DNA from: Treponema sp.
GTDB taxonomy: Bacteria; Spirochaetota; Spirochaetia; Treponematales; Treponemataceae
NCBI GenBank assembly: GCA_022510905.1
Contig: JAFLSN010000007.1
Coordinates: forward strand, 1 to 64,000
Reading direction: 5' to 3'
DNA length: 64,000 bases
Under the pieces are notes generated by a model that worked only from the letters and a program-made list of their open reading frames with translations, had not been told where the DNA came from and made no database searches. This document shows positions 49,712 to 57,736 of this stretch, piece after piece; within the stretch, counting starts at the first letter, position 1, and every line of letters starts with the position of its first letter. The translations under genes were made by a program, and so were the position numbers.

Positions 49712-50980
49712 ATGCGGAAACTGTTTTTTGTGGCGCTGACAGTTTTAATGGCTCAGTCTTTATTTGCGGCTCCTGACATGCTGGTATTGCAAAAGGATAT
49801 TGTTGTGGAAACAGGCACAGCCCCGGGCACAACCGAAGCCGCGCAGTTTGAAAGCGGCGACCCCGATGCGCGCCCGGGTGTGTACATCTATATCCGCAAA
49901 AAGATGAGTGTTGAAAGTGTCATGCTTGTTGAAACCACAAAAGATCCGACCGGCAAAGAAGACAACTATGCCTACCGCGCCCTCGAATACAATTCCATAA
50001 ACGGAGATGAAGTGCGGTACCTAAACGGCAAAGTGCTTGTTTCGCAATACGCAAGATACAGCCTCATGTCGTCAACAGTTGTTAGCCACCCAGAACTTGG
50101 AGAATGTTTTGTTGTGTACGTGCCGCCGGTAATTGAATACGGATACCCATGGACAAGGCACGGCACTGTTGAAATCGGAAAAGGCACATTCATAAACATA
50201 AGGACATTCTCAAAAAAATACTGCGACTACACGGGAGAATTTGCTGACAATCCATTCATGTTTGATTTTGAATCTGTAAGCAAGACCCCGCTCGCACAGG
50301 TTACAAAAGAGCCGGAAGCCCCCGCTTCCGAAGAACCTACTGTGGTGCTTACCGACGACTACAATTCAGTTGCCGCCGAAAAATTCGGTGAGCTCGCCAG
50401 CAAAGGAAAAGGAACGCTTCTGTATTCCAAGGGCCCAAAGACAATCACGGAAGACCTGCTTGCCCTGGTTGACGCAGTTTCGCCCAAAGACAAAGTTGAC
50501 GTGGTGTTCGCCATTGACACCACAGGCAGCATGAAAGACGACATCGAAACACTCCGCACGGAATGGCTCCCACGTTTTTTTGAGCAGCTCGAATCATTCA
50601 AAGACATACGCATAGGATTGCTGCTTTACCGTGATTACAATGACAGCTACAACTACAGGCGCATGCCGGTAAAACCGTTCGCTTTTACTGACAGTCCCGA
50701 GGAGTTTGAAAGAAACTTGGACACGGTTGTGATAAACGGAAGCGAAGGAGGCGATGTTCCCGAAGCCGTGTACGAGGCGCTATATTCGAGCATTGTGTTT
50801 TATGAATGGCGGCCAGATGCAGTAAAAAAAATCATTCTGATTGGCGATGCGGAACCCCACCCCAAGCCGCGTGGCATCAAAAAAATATCGCAGAGCGATG
50901 TCATTGCGCTTTCGGCCCAGAACAACATTTCCATCGACTGCCTCATCCTGCCCGACGACAAAACCACCCGTGGCCGATAA
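49712..50980 (+). CDS. Exported von Willebrand factor A domain protein
   Basis: Encodes 422 residues. Signal peptide 1-19 (ending LFAAP). Residues 25-200 form an N-terminal beta domain with ARPGVYIYIRKKMSVESVML. A vWA domain begins at about 262 with the metal-binding MIDAS DTTGSMKDD, followed by a conserved Thr/Gly region (NGSEGGDVPEAVYEALY) and IILIGDAEPHPKP. vWA domains bind proteins through a metal ion; in the spirochaete periplasm or on the surface this may be adhesive or assembly-related. No ribosome site is evident. The following kinase gene starts 43 bases after the stop. Confidence 0.82.
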   Translation: MRKLFFVALTVLMAQSLFAAPDMLVLQKDIVVETGTAPGTTEAAQFESGDPDARPGVYIYIRKKMSVESVMLVETTKDPTGKEDNYAYRALEYNSINGDEVRYLNGKVLVSQYARYSLMSSTVVSHPELGECFVVYVPPVIEYGYPWTRHGTVEIGKGTFINIRTFSKKYCDYTGEFADNPFMFDFESVSKTPLAQVTKEPEAPASEEPTVVLTDDYNSVAAEKFGELASKGKGTLLYSKGPKTITEDLLALVDAVSPKDKVDVVFAIDTTGSMKDDIETLRTEWLPRFFEQLESFKDIRIGLLLYRDYNDSYNYRRMPVKPFAFTDSPEEFERNLDTVVINGSEGGDVPEAVYEALYSSIVFYEWRPDAVKKIILIGDAEPHPKPRGIKKISQSDVIALSAQNNISIDCLILPDDKTTRGR

Positions 50981-51022
50981 ACGCGGTATCCCTCGTTTAG
51001 GCCGCGACTTGCGGAGGTCTGC

Positions 51023-51502
51023 ATGGCAAATGTGACTCTGGTCTGCGGAAAGATTTGCAGCGGAAAGACAACCTACGCGCGGAAACTGTGCGCTGAACAA
51101 AAGCTGGTGCTGCTCTCAATCGACGAGATTATGCTCGCGCTTTTCGGTCTGTACGCAGGCGAGCGGCACGACGAGTGGGCGGAAAAGACGGAGCGGTATC
51201 TGCTTGACAAATCCGCGGAGATAGCCGGAACAGGAATCGGCGTGGTACTTGACTGGGGCTTCTGGACAAAGGCGAAGCGCGATTATGCACGGGAGTTTTT
51301 TGCGGCGCGGAACATCGGCTGCGACGTGCACTTCATCAGCATAAGCAACGGAGAGTGGCGGCGGCGCGTGGAAAAAAGAAACCGCGCGGTTCTGGCAGGC
51401 GAGGTGAGCGCGTATCTTGTGGACGAGGGCCTCGCCGCAAAGTTTGCCTCGCGCTTTGAGATGCCGGACAGGTCTGAAATCAGCGTGTGGGTTGACGGAT
51501 GA
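51023..51502 (+). CDS. P-loop kinase (AAA/zeta-like ATP-binding protein)
   Basis: Encodes 159 residues. Walker A LVCGKICSGKTTYARKL is near residue 7, DEIMLALFG acts as the nearby acidic motif, VVLDWGFWTKAKRDYAREF follows, and a helical lid has WRRRVEKRNRAVL with the Arg finger-like residues. This is the AAA_33 / small nucleotide-kinase-like fold seen in zeta toxins and polynucleotide kinases. No epsilon-like antitoxin is beside it, so a toxin role is unsupported; a phosphotransferase on a small molecule is more likely. GGAGG precedes the start. Its TGA lies within the first bases of a dispersed repeat. Confidence 0.75.
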   Translation: MANVTLVCGKICSGKTTYARKLCAEQKLVLLSIDEIMLALFGLYAGERHDEWAEKTERYLLDKSAEIAGTGIGVVLDWGFWTKAKRDYAREFFAARNIGCDVHFISISNGEWRRRVEKRNRAVLAGEVSAYLVDEGLAAKFASRFEMPDRSEISVWVDG

Positions 51503-51587
51503 TTGGTGCAAAAAATGGTACATGCCGTGCTTCCGCAAAACCAGCCATCGGCTTGGAGCCTTGCTTTTGCGCCAGTTTGTGTTGACC
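51501..51587 (+). repeat. Dispersed TTGATT repeat, full copy beginning at a stop codon
   Basis: GATTGGTGCAAAAAATGGTA then CATGCCGTGCTTCCGCAAAA, CGGCTTGGAGCCTTGCTTTT and CAGTTTGTGTTGACC. The first bases contain the stop codon of the kinase gene, as in the copy at 29581-29649. Confidence 0.7.
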
Positions 51588-51602
51588 GGCTTGAAGGGGC
51601 TT

Positions 51603-51690
51603 CCACCATTGCAGGGGTGAAGCGTCCTCCCTTACAATGGTGGGCACTCCACCCCTATAGGGGAGAGGTATGCACCCCGGTAATGGCGGA
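51603..51690 (+). repeat. Second dispersed repeat family (copy B)
   Basis: CCACCATTGCAGGGGTGAAG then CGTCCTCCCTTACAATGGTG and CCCCTATAGGGGAGAGGTAT, about 85 bp aligned with 20477-20562. It lies directly after a dispersed TTGATT repeat, so the two families form a composite at this site. Confidence 0.7.
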
Positions 51691-51725
51691 CTGCCGTCCT
51701 GTGCCGTGCTGTAAGGCAGTCCGCC
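51685..51725. terminator. 11-bp hairpin downstream of the SGNH gene
   Basis: GGCGGACTGCC (51685-51695) and GGCAGTCCGCC (51715-51725) form a perfect stem a few bases after the SGNH stop codon on the minus strand. No T-run; a probable transcript end. Confidence 0.5.
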
Positions 51726-51729
51726 CGGG

Positions 51730-52704
51730 CTACAGACCGTAGCGTTCTTTAATCTGCCTTGTGTATTCGGCAGCGCCTTTTGCATTCACGTGGGAAGGGT
51801 CGCCGAACAGGGCGGGGCTGTATCGGGGAATTTCAGTTTCCGCAGTAATGTCATGCTCCTGCGCGAACGCTTCCACATATGCCTGGAATTCCTTGTAATA
51901 TTCGTTTTTGGCCACAGCGTCCCAGGAAGGCTCGTTCATCGGCAGCTGTATCAGGTAGAGCGGAATGTCGTTTTTCTTGCAGAGCGAAACAAGGCGGCGC
52001 AGGTAATATTCGCCGCGCGGATGGGGAGCAAAGTGCCTTGAATGCGCCTCAGTGTTCAGTCCTGCGGAGCCGTCTTTTTTTCCAAACAGCATGTGCCCCC
52101 GGGCAGCCTGGTTTTCCGCATACTTTTTTTTGTTGAATTCGCTCCGCTTGAATTTGCTGTTTATGCATGCGGCTGAATATTTTTCGGGAAACAGCAGCTC
52201 ATATTTCAGCAGATCCAGCAATTCTTCCTGCATTTTTTTAAGAGGAACCATGCGGGTTCTGTACGCTACAAGCAGCGATTCCAGCTCCTGGTGCAGGGTC
52301 AAGAAATGAAAATAGAGCGTTCGGCTTTTGTAGCAGTCTTCCCTTGCATAATGAAAGCTGCCAAAGCCGGCGAATACTTTTTCTGGCATTGGATGATGGC
52401 GGATATATTCCGCGAGCGAATAATACATCTCCATAGCCGTGCCGCCGCCGACTGCGAGATTGTATGCGTTGTCGCAGAGCTGGTCAGGAATGATGCAAGA
52501 TTTCATGCGGCTGTCGCCAAGGAACAGGATTTCGCTTTTGCTTCCTGCTGTGCGCACATAATCTTTCTGCTGAATCCAGTACGGAAACTCGTTGTCCATG
52601 TAGGTGTACTGCACGTTCAAAAGCAGCAGCCAGCGGAACACGGCCACAAACGCAGTGAGCATGTAGCATCCGATAAAGGCAAGTGCATAGCGTGTTTTGT
52701 TCAT
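51730..52704 (-). CDS. SGNH-hydrolase-like membrane protein, acylation partner
   Basis: Encodes 324 residues. One N-terminal membrane anchor (about 8-32) is followed by an SGNH-like domain: EILFLGDSRMKSCIIPDQL with the nucleophile Ser near residue 64, LAVGGGTAMEMYY as block II, FAGFGSFHY, and the catalytic Asp-His pair GDPSHVNAKGA near 304. It follows the MBOAT gene by 9 bases; MBOAT plus membrane SGNH/DltD-like pairs transfer acyl groups from the cytoplasm to extracytoplasmic polysaccharides or lipids, as in alginate acetylation (AlgI with AlgJ/X). The acceptor here is unknown. Confidence 0.8.
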   Translation of the reverse strand: MNKTRYALAFIGCYMLTAFVAVFRWLLLLNVQYTYMDNEFPYWIQQKDYVRTAGSKSEILFLGDSRMKSCIIPDQLCDNAYNLAVGGGTAMEMYYSLAEYIRHHPMPEKVFAGFGSFHYAREDCYKSRTLYFHFLTLHQELESLLVAYRTRMVPLKKMQEELLDLLKYELLFPEKYSAACINSKFKRSEFNKKKYAENQAARGHMLFGKKDGSAGLNTEAHSRHFAPHPRGEYYLRRLVSLCKKNDIPLYLIQLPMNEPSWDAVAKNEYYKEFQAYVEAFAQEHDITAETEIPRYSPALFGDPSHVNAKGAAEYTRQIKERYGL

Positions 52705-52713
52705 GCGGCACCT

Positions 52714-54171
52714 CTAAAACTGAAAATACAGGAATTCAGACAGGTTCTGGTTTACGGCCAGCAGGTACAGGGAATATGCAAGCGCCGCCGATGACGCGCA
52801 AAGCCACTTCCAGCTGGCGCGAAAATGCGCGGCCACAAGCCGTTCTGCGCTCGGAACACAGAAGACCACTACAAGGAGGGCCATCAGAAATCCATATGGA
52901 TAGTCCGGGTATTTTGCAAATGGCACACCAAAATACTGCAAAAACGCCAGCAGGTTTTCAACTTTGCCTCCCGCAGGAAGAGACAGCTTGTGCAGGTTGA
53001 GCATGGTTTTTACCAGCGAAATGCCGCTCCTCAGGCTCGGTGCGCGGAACAGCGCCCACCCGATACATGTGGCTCCAAAGGTCATGGCCCATCCCGCGAT
53101 TTTTGGCATATGCATGTCATGCCTTTTTGCAAAACGGCGCCAGCGGTGGTTCACTACAAGAAAAGTTCCGTGCAGCATTCCCCATGCAATGTATTTAAAT
53201 CCCGCGCCATGCCATAATCCGCAGAGCGTCATGGCAATCAGCAGGTTTATCATCTTGCGCCGTTCCCCATTGCGGTTGCCGCCCAGAGGAATGTAAATGT
53301 AATTGCGAATCCAGCTGCCAAGACTTATGTGCCAGCGCCGCCAGAAATCAATCATTGAGCAGGCTTGGTATGGAGAGTCAAAATTGCTCGGGAATGTCAG
53401 GTTGAGCATATTTCCCAGTCCTATCGCCATCTCCGAATAGGCTGAAAAATCAAAATACAGCTGGAGGGCATACGAAAGCACTCCAATCCATGCGTCAGTG
53501 AACGTGAGCGTGCTGATATGTCCGAACACATCTGCCACAACCGGTGAAAGCCGATCCGCGATGACCACTTTTTTGAACACTCCAAAGGCAAAAAGCGTTA
53601 TTCCGCTTGAAAAGTTCTGCGCGTTAAAGCGGTGCCGTTCTTTGCTTGCGAACTGGGGAATCATCATTTTGTGGTCAACGATTGGCCCCGCAATCAGCTG
53701 TGGAAACAGCGAGATGTACAGGGCAAATGCCGAAAAGCTTTTTTCCGGCTGCGTTTTTTGCATATATACATCTATGATGTATGACAATGCCTGGAATGTA
53801 TAAAACGAAATGCCTAACGGCAGGATGATGTTATGCAGGCTCCAGCTGGTGTGCAGAATCCGGTTTATAGTCTGGATGAAAAAGTCAGTGTATTTGTAGT
53901 ATCCCAGAACCGCAAGGTTTGTGCCAATGCCAAGAACGAGCAGCGCCTTTTTATAGCGGAATCTGTGCAGCGCCAGGCCGATTGCATAGTTGCACACAAT
54001 CAAAATAAGCATCAGCGGCAAAAAGCCTATGTTCCACCAGCCGTAAAAAAAGAAAGATGCCGCCAAAAGCCACCTGTTTGCAGACTTTACGCTTTTGCGG
54101 CCAAACAAGTAGTAGCCGCCGACCGCAAGTGGTAAAAACACAAATATGAATATAAATGAACTAAAAATCAT
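52714..54171 (-). CDS. MBOAT O-acyltransferase, AlgI type
   Basis: Encodes 485 residues with about 10-12 membrane helices. The start MIFSSFIFIFVFLPLAVGGY follows AAGGAG. Hallmarks: FFYGWWNIGFLPLMLILI, ILPLGISFYTFQALSYIIDV, PQLIAGPIVDHKMMIPQF, the FWRRWHISLGSWIRNYIYIP block, and the catalytic His in LCGLWHGAGFKYIAWGMLHG near residue 320. It brings acyl groups across the membrane for transfer to cell-envelope sugars, together with the SGNH protein encoded next. Confidence 0.9.
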   Translation of the reverse strand: MIFSSFIFIFVFLPLAVGGYYLFGRKSVKSANRWLLAASFFFYGWWNIGFLPLMLILIVCNYAIGLALHRFRYKKALLVLGIGTNLAVLGYYKYTDFFIQTINRILHTSWSLHNIILPLGISFYTFQALSYIIDVYMQKTQPEKSFSAFALYISLFPQLIAGPIVDHKMMIPQFASKERHRFNAQNFSSGITLFAFGVFKKVVIADRLSPVVADVFGHISTLTFTDAWIGVLSYALQLYFDFSAYSEMAIGLGNMLNLTFPSNFDSPYQACSMIDFWRRWHISLGSWIRNYIYIPLGGNRNGERRKMINLLIAMTLCGLWHGAGFKYIAWGMLHGTFLVVNHRWRRFAKRHDMHMPKIAGWAMTFGATCIGWALFRAPSLRSGISLVKTMLNLHKLSLPAGGKVENLLAFLQYFGVPFAKYPDYPYGFLMALLVVVFCVPSAERLVAAHFRASWKWLCASSAALAYSLYLLAVNQNLSEFLYFQF

Positions 54172-54429
54172 ACCAAAGCTCCTTGATGTCCGCGTTGGAC
54201 GCCGCGCAGGAGGCACAAAATCTGCACCATCCATAAAACACACGGATGTATTTCTATCATTCCTGCTTTCTGCGACAGCGTAAAAATATGTGAATTGTGC
54301 ATTTTCTTTTGCAGAAACATATTTTTAACCGCAGTCTAACATATTCTGAATATTTGTAAAAGGGATTTTCTTTTTACAAACAGATTAAAACCATGTTTTT
54401 AATTGCAGGAAACCGTACATCATCGGTGT

Positions 54430-54756
54430 ATGAAATTAAAAGATATTTTTATCGCTAATTTAAAGTTCTACCGCAAGCAAAAAGGTCTCACGCAGAACGA
54501 CCTTACACTTGCCTTGAACAAAAGCTATAATTACATAAACAGCATAGAACAAGGAAAAATGCTGCCTTCGTTCGATGTAATCGAACAGATGTGCGACATT
54601 CTCGGAGTGTCTCCGCCTCAGCTTTTTGACTCAAACGCCTCGCCCCAAAATATACAGACATTCAGCAAGGAAGTTTACATCGAAGAACTAAGCAGCCGTT
54701 TGCTTGAAAGACTTTCGCCCCTTGTCCGCGAAACTATCCGTGACTCGCTGAAATAG
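54430..54756 (+). CDS. XRE-family helix-turn-helix regulator
   Basis: Encodes 108 residues. The HTH spans residues 5-60: NLKFYRKQKGLTQNDLTLAL, then YINSIEQGKMLPSFDVIEQM with CDILGVSPPQLF. The C-terminal part has SSRLLERLSPLVRETIRDSL, a helix that may mediate dimerisation. It is divergent from the MBOAT operon across a 258-bp AT-rich region containing CATATTCTGAATATT, a possible operator, so it may control that operon or itself. ATG 54430 is chosen over an upstream ATG at 54403 because it matches the family start. Confidence 0.8.
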   Translation: MKLKDIFIANLKFYRKQKGLTQNDLTLALNKSYNYINSIEQGKMLPSFDVIEQMCDILGVSPPQLFDSNASPQNIQTFSKEVYIEELSSRLLERLSPLVRETIRDSLK

Positions 54757-55017
54757 CCCGCTTTGTATGCAGCCACGGACAATGCGTTTTGCGCCACTCG
54801 CCCTGCACCGGCATCCTCAAAAGTACATGCGCGCGGAGCTCTTCGGAACTGAATGGCATGGACTTTGCCGAACCTGCCGCGCGGAATGTTGTCTCCCCGC
54901 CCCCGACTTGGACATTCCCGCCGTTACCATGCGCCTTGGCCATACCGTTTCCGTCAGATTTAAACCTTGGCCGCATCCCAAAACTTAATCGCGGTTGAAA
55001 ACAAATGCATGAATTTT
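54757..55017. other. Non-coding stretch between the XRE gene and array 3
   Basis: About 260 bases; frames are open but carry no recognisable domain or ribosome site. It leads into the tandem array. Confidence 0.4.
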
Positions 55018-55785
55018 ACCCGCCGGCATGTGTTCCCGGGCAATCCGCGCACGCATTTTGTTCGCCCACGGAGCGTTTTGGGCAATTCGCGAGCGCATTT
55101 TGCCCGTCCGCACGTGTTCCCGGGCAATTCACGTACGCATTTTGCTTGCCTTGGCGTGTTTCTGGCAATCCGCGTACGCATTTTGCTTGCCTTGGCGTGT
55201 TTCTGGCAATTCGCGAGCGCATTTTGCCCGTCCGCGCTTGTTTCCGGGCAATCCGCGCACGCATTCTGCTCGTCTTTACGTGTTTACGGGTAATTCGCGC
55301 GTGCATTTTGCTTGCCCGCACGTGTTTCCGGGCAATTTGCGAGCGCATTTTGCTTGCCCGCGCGTGTTTCCGGGCAATTCGCGTACGCATTTTGCTTTCC
55401 CGCGCGTGTTCCCGGGCAATCCGCGTACGCATTTTGCTTGCCCCGGAGCGTTTCTGGCAATCCGCGCACTCATTTTGTCCGCCCGCACGTGTTCCCGGGC
55501 AATTCGCGAGTGCATTTCGCCCGTCTGCATGTGTTTCCGGGCAATCCGCGTGTGCAGTTTGCCCGTCTGCATGTGTTTCCGGGCAATTCGCGTACGCATT
55601 TTGTCCGCCCGCACGTGTTTCCGGGCAATTTGCGAGCGCATTTTGCCCGTCCGCGCGTGTTTCCGGGCAATTCGCGTACGCATTTCGCCTGTCCGCGCGT
55701 GTTTCCGGGCATTTCGCCCGTCCGCACGTGTTTTCGGGCGATCCGCGTACGCATTTTGCTTGCTCCGGTTGTTTTTGGGTTACTT
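55018..55785 (+). repeat. 41-42 bp tandem array 3 (18 units)
   Basis: Eighteen units, one truncated, with consensus GGGCAATTCGCGTACGCATT then TTGCTTGCCCGCGCGTGTTT and CC. Units alternate GCGTACGC and GCGAGCGC cores and CACGTG or CGCGTG linkers, and two contain CGGAGCGTTT, the core of array 1. Lengths mix 41 and 42, so frames drift through the array and all six remain largely open; the apparent long proteins are not credible. Its right end is about 50 bp from argC. Confidence 0.93.
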
Positions 55786-55836
55786 GTAAATTATTTTTTT
55801 GTGAATATAATGGGTGGCGCGGGGGTTGTGCATTGT

Positions 55837-56784
55837 ATGAAATCCAAAATTTTTATTGACGGAAGTGAAGGGACCACCGGGCTCCGCATCTATGAGCGGT
55901 TTTCAAAACGCGATGACATCGAGCTGATTTCTATCAGCAGCGACAGGCGAAAAGACCCTGCTGAACGCAAACGCCTCATAAACAGCGCCGACATTGTGTT
56001 TCTGTGTCTCCCTGATGCGGCCGCAAAAGAATCCGTGGCGCTTGTTGAAAACAGCGCGGTCAGAATCATAGATACGTCAACCGCGCACCGCACGGAACCG
56101 GGCTGGGCCTATGGCTTCCCTGAGCTTTCACAGGAGCACCGCCACGCCATCGAAACAGGAAACCGTGTCGCGGTTCCAGGGTGCCATGCAACAGGATTCA
56201 TTTCGTTGGTGTACCCGCTTGTTTCTGGTGGGCTGCTTTCGGCGGATTATCCAATCTCAGCTTTTTCGCTTACGGGCTATTCTGGCGGTGGAAAAAAAAT
56301 GATTGCAGAATACGAAGCTCAGAACCGCAGCACGGACTGTGCCGCGCCCCGGGAATACGCGCTCACGCAGGAACACAAGCATCTAAAGGAAATGCAGGCC
56401 GTTTCGGGACTTTTGCGCAAACCGCTTTTTTCTCCCATCCTCGGTGATTACTACAGTGGCATGGTGGTGTCCGTTCCGCTGCATATGGCCGCGCTCCGTT
56501 CGCATTCTTCCGTAGCAGAATTGACTGAATATTTTTTGGCGTACTATGAGAATGAACGCTTTGTGTCGGTTGTGCCGGATGGAACACAGAATCTTTACGG
56601 TGGCATGCTGGCGGGAAATGCTCTGAGCGGCTGGGACGGCCTTAAAATCTACATCACGGGAAATGACGAGCGCGTGGTGCTTTCGGCGCAGTTTGACAAT
56701 CTGGGAAAAGGTGCTTCAGGAGCCGCCGTGCAGTGCCTGAACATCATGCTTGGATGCGACGAAGCCACAGGGCTTGTGCTTTGA
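55837..56784 (+). CDS. argC: N-acetyl-gamma-glutamyl-phosphate reductase, type 2
   Basis: Encodes 315 residues of the short (uncommon) ArgC form; it reduces N-acetylglutamyl phosphate in arginine synthesis with NADPH. The start MKSKIFIDGSEGTTGLRIYE matches the family; a longer in-frame reading from inside the repeat array is artefactual. Catalytic Cys is in VAVPGCHATGFISLVYPL near residue 110, and the loop FSLTGYSGGGKKMIAEYE and EHKHLKEMQAVSG complete the site. The promoter TTGTAA-16-TATAAT lies in 55783-55810 between array and gene. No other arg gene is in the window. Confidence 0.93.
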   Translation: MKSKIFIDGSEGTTGLRIYERFSKRDDIELISISSDRRKDPAERKRLINSADIVFLCLPDAAAKESVALVENSAVRIIDTSTAHRTEPGWAYGFPELSQEHRHAIETGNRVAVPGCHATGFISLVYPLVSGGLLSADYPISAFSLTGYSGGGKKMIAEYEAQNRSTDCAAPREYALTQEHKHLKEMQAVSGLLRKPLFSPILGDYYSGMVVSVPLHMAALRSHSSVAELTEYFLAYYENERFVSVVPDGTQNLYGGMLAGNALSGWDGLKIYITGNDERVVLSAQFDNLGKGASGAAVQCLNIMLGCDEATGLVL

Positions 56785-56798
56785 GCGGCTAAAACCTT

Positions 56799-57728
56799 TT
56801 AAGGCCTGTGAGTTTTTTTGAGCTGGGGAACCACTTCTGCAAGCAGGATGGCAACAAAAATGAATGCGCAGCCGATCCACATGCGGGGCGTTAGGCGTTC
56901 ATTCAAAAACAGTGCAGAAAAAAACACGCCGAACACACTTTCAAGCGACATAAACAGCGAACCTAGCGCCGATGGCACATATGCAAGCCCGATGTTTTGC
57001 AGCAGGTACGCAAGCAGTGTGCTGAACACTCCGAGATACAGCAGCGAAAAGGCAACACGCCGTGTCACGAGCGCTTCAAGCGGAATCGGGCCGTCGCACA
57101 GGGGAGCCGCAATCCAGCCGCAGACTGCCGTGCAGCAGAATTGTACCGCTGTAAGCAGCACGGGATTTTCCGTTTTTGTAAAATGCGATATGCATATGAT
57201 ATGAACACCGTAAAATAATCCGCAGACAAGCGTGAGCACATCGCCCTTGTTCATGCTGACTGTATACGTTGCGCCGTATGCCCCGCCGCGAATGACGGGT
57301 GCGCCACCCAGCGAAAGCAGGCCAATGCCAGCCATGCACAGCACTGCCGCCACGAACACATACCAGGTGGGACGTTTTTTGTATATCGGCCAGCACAGTA
57401 GCGGCACGAGCACCACGTAAGTTGTTGTCAAAAACGCATTTTTTCCGGCAGTAGTGTACTTGCATCCGATGGTCTGAAAAAAATACGCAAAGAATATCAG
57501 CACTCCCAATACGGCACCATGCACAACCATGCGGCGTGTAAGCTGAGAAAGCTGCCTCAAAAACAAAAAACAGAGCAGCACTGCGGCAATGGTAAATCTG
57601 AAAGCAACCATCCAGACGGCACCAATGTAGTCAAGGCTGTCTTTGACAATAACAAAGGCAAAGCCCCAAACTGCGGCCGCCAAAACAAGGCCACAGCTTG
57701 AGGCAATGCTGCGTTTCGTGTTGTTCAT
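56799..57728 (-). CDS. DMT-family (EamA) transporter
   Basis: Encodes 309 residues with ten membrane helices in two EamA repeats: WGFAFVIVKDSLDYIGAVWM in the first and PSALGSLFMSLESVFGVFFS in the second. EamA proteins export amino acids or other metabolites. It is convergent with argC (14 bp between stops), so the neighbourhood is not an argument for a substrate. Confidence 0.85.
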   Translation of the reverse strand: MNNTKRSIASSCGLVLAAAVWGFAFVIVKDSLDYIGAVWMVAFRFTIAAVLLCFLFLRQLSQLTRRMVVHGAVLGVLIFFAYFFQTIGCKYTTAGKNAFLTTTYVVLVPLLCWPIYKKRPTWYVFVAAVLCMAGIGLLSLGGAPVIRGGAYGATYTVSMNKGDVLTLVCGLFYGVHIICISHFTKTENPVLLTAVQFCCTAVCGWIAAPLCDGPIPLEALVTRRVAFSLLYLGVFSTLLAYLLQNIGLAYVPSALGSLFMSLESVFGVFFSALFLNERLTPRMWIGCAFIFVAILLAEVVPQLKKTHRP

Positions 57729-57736
57729 ACACGGAG

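Noticed and set aside
51023..51502. P-loop kinase as a zeta toxin
   Set aside because: No adjacent epsilon antitoxin and the protein lacks the rest of the zeta pattern that I can see; kept as a generic kinase.
55005..55859. Long plus-strand frames in array 3, one fused to argC
   Set aside because: Repeat-derived; the known ArgC start and a promoter lie after the array.
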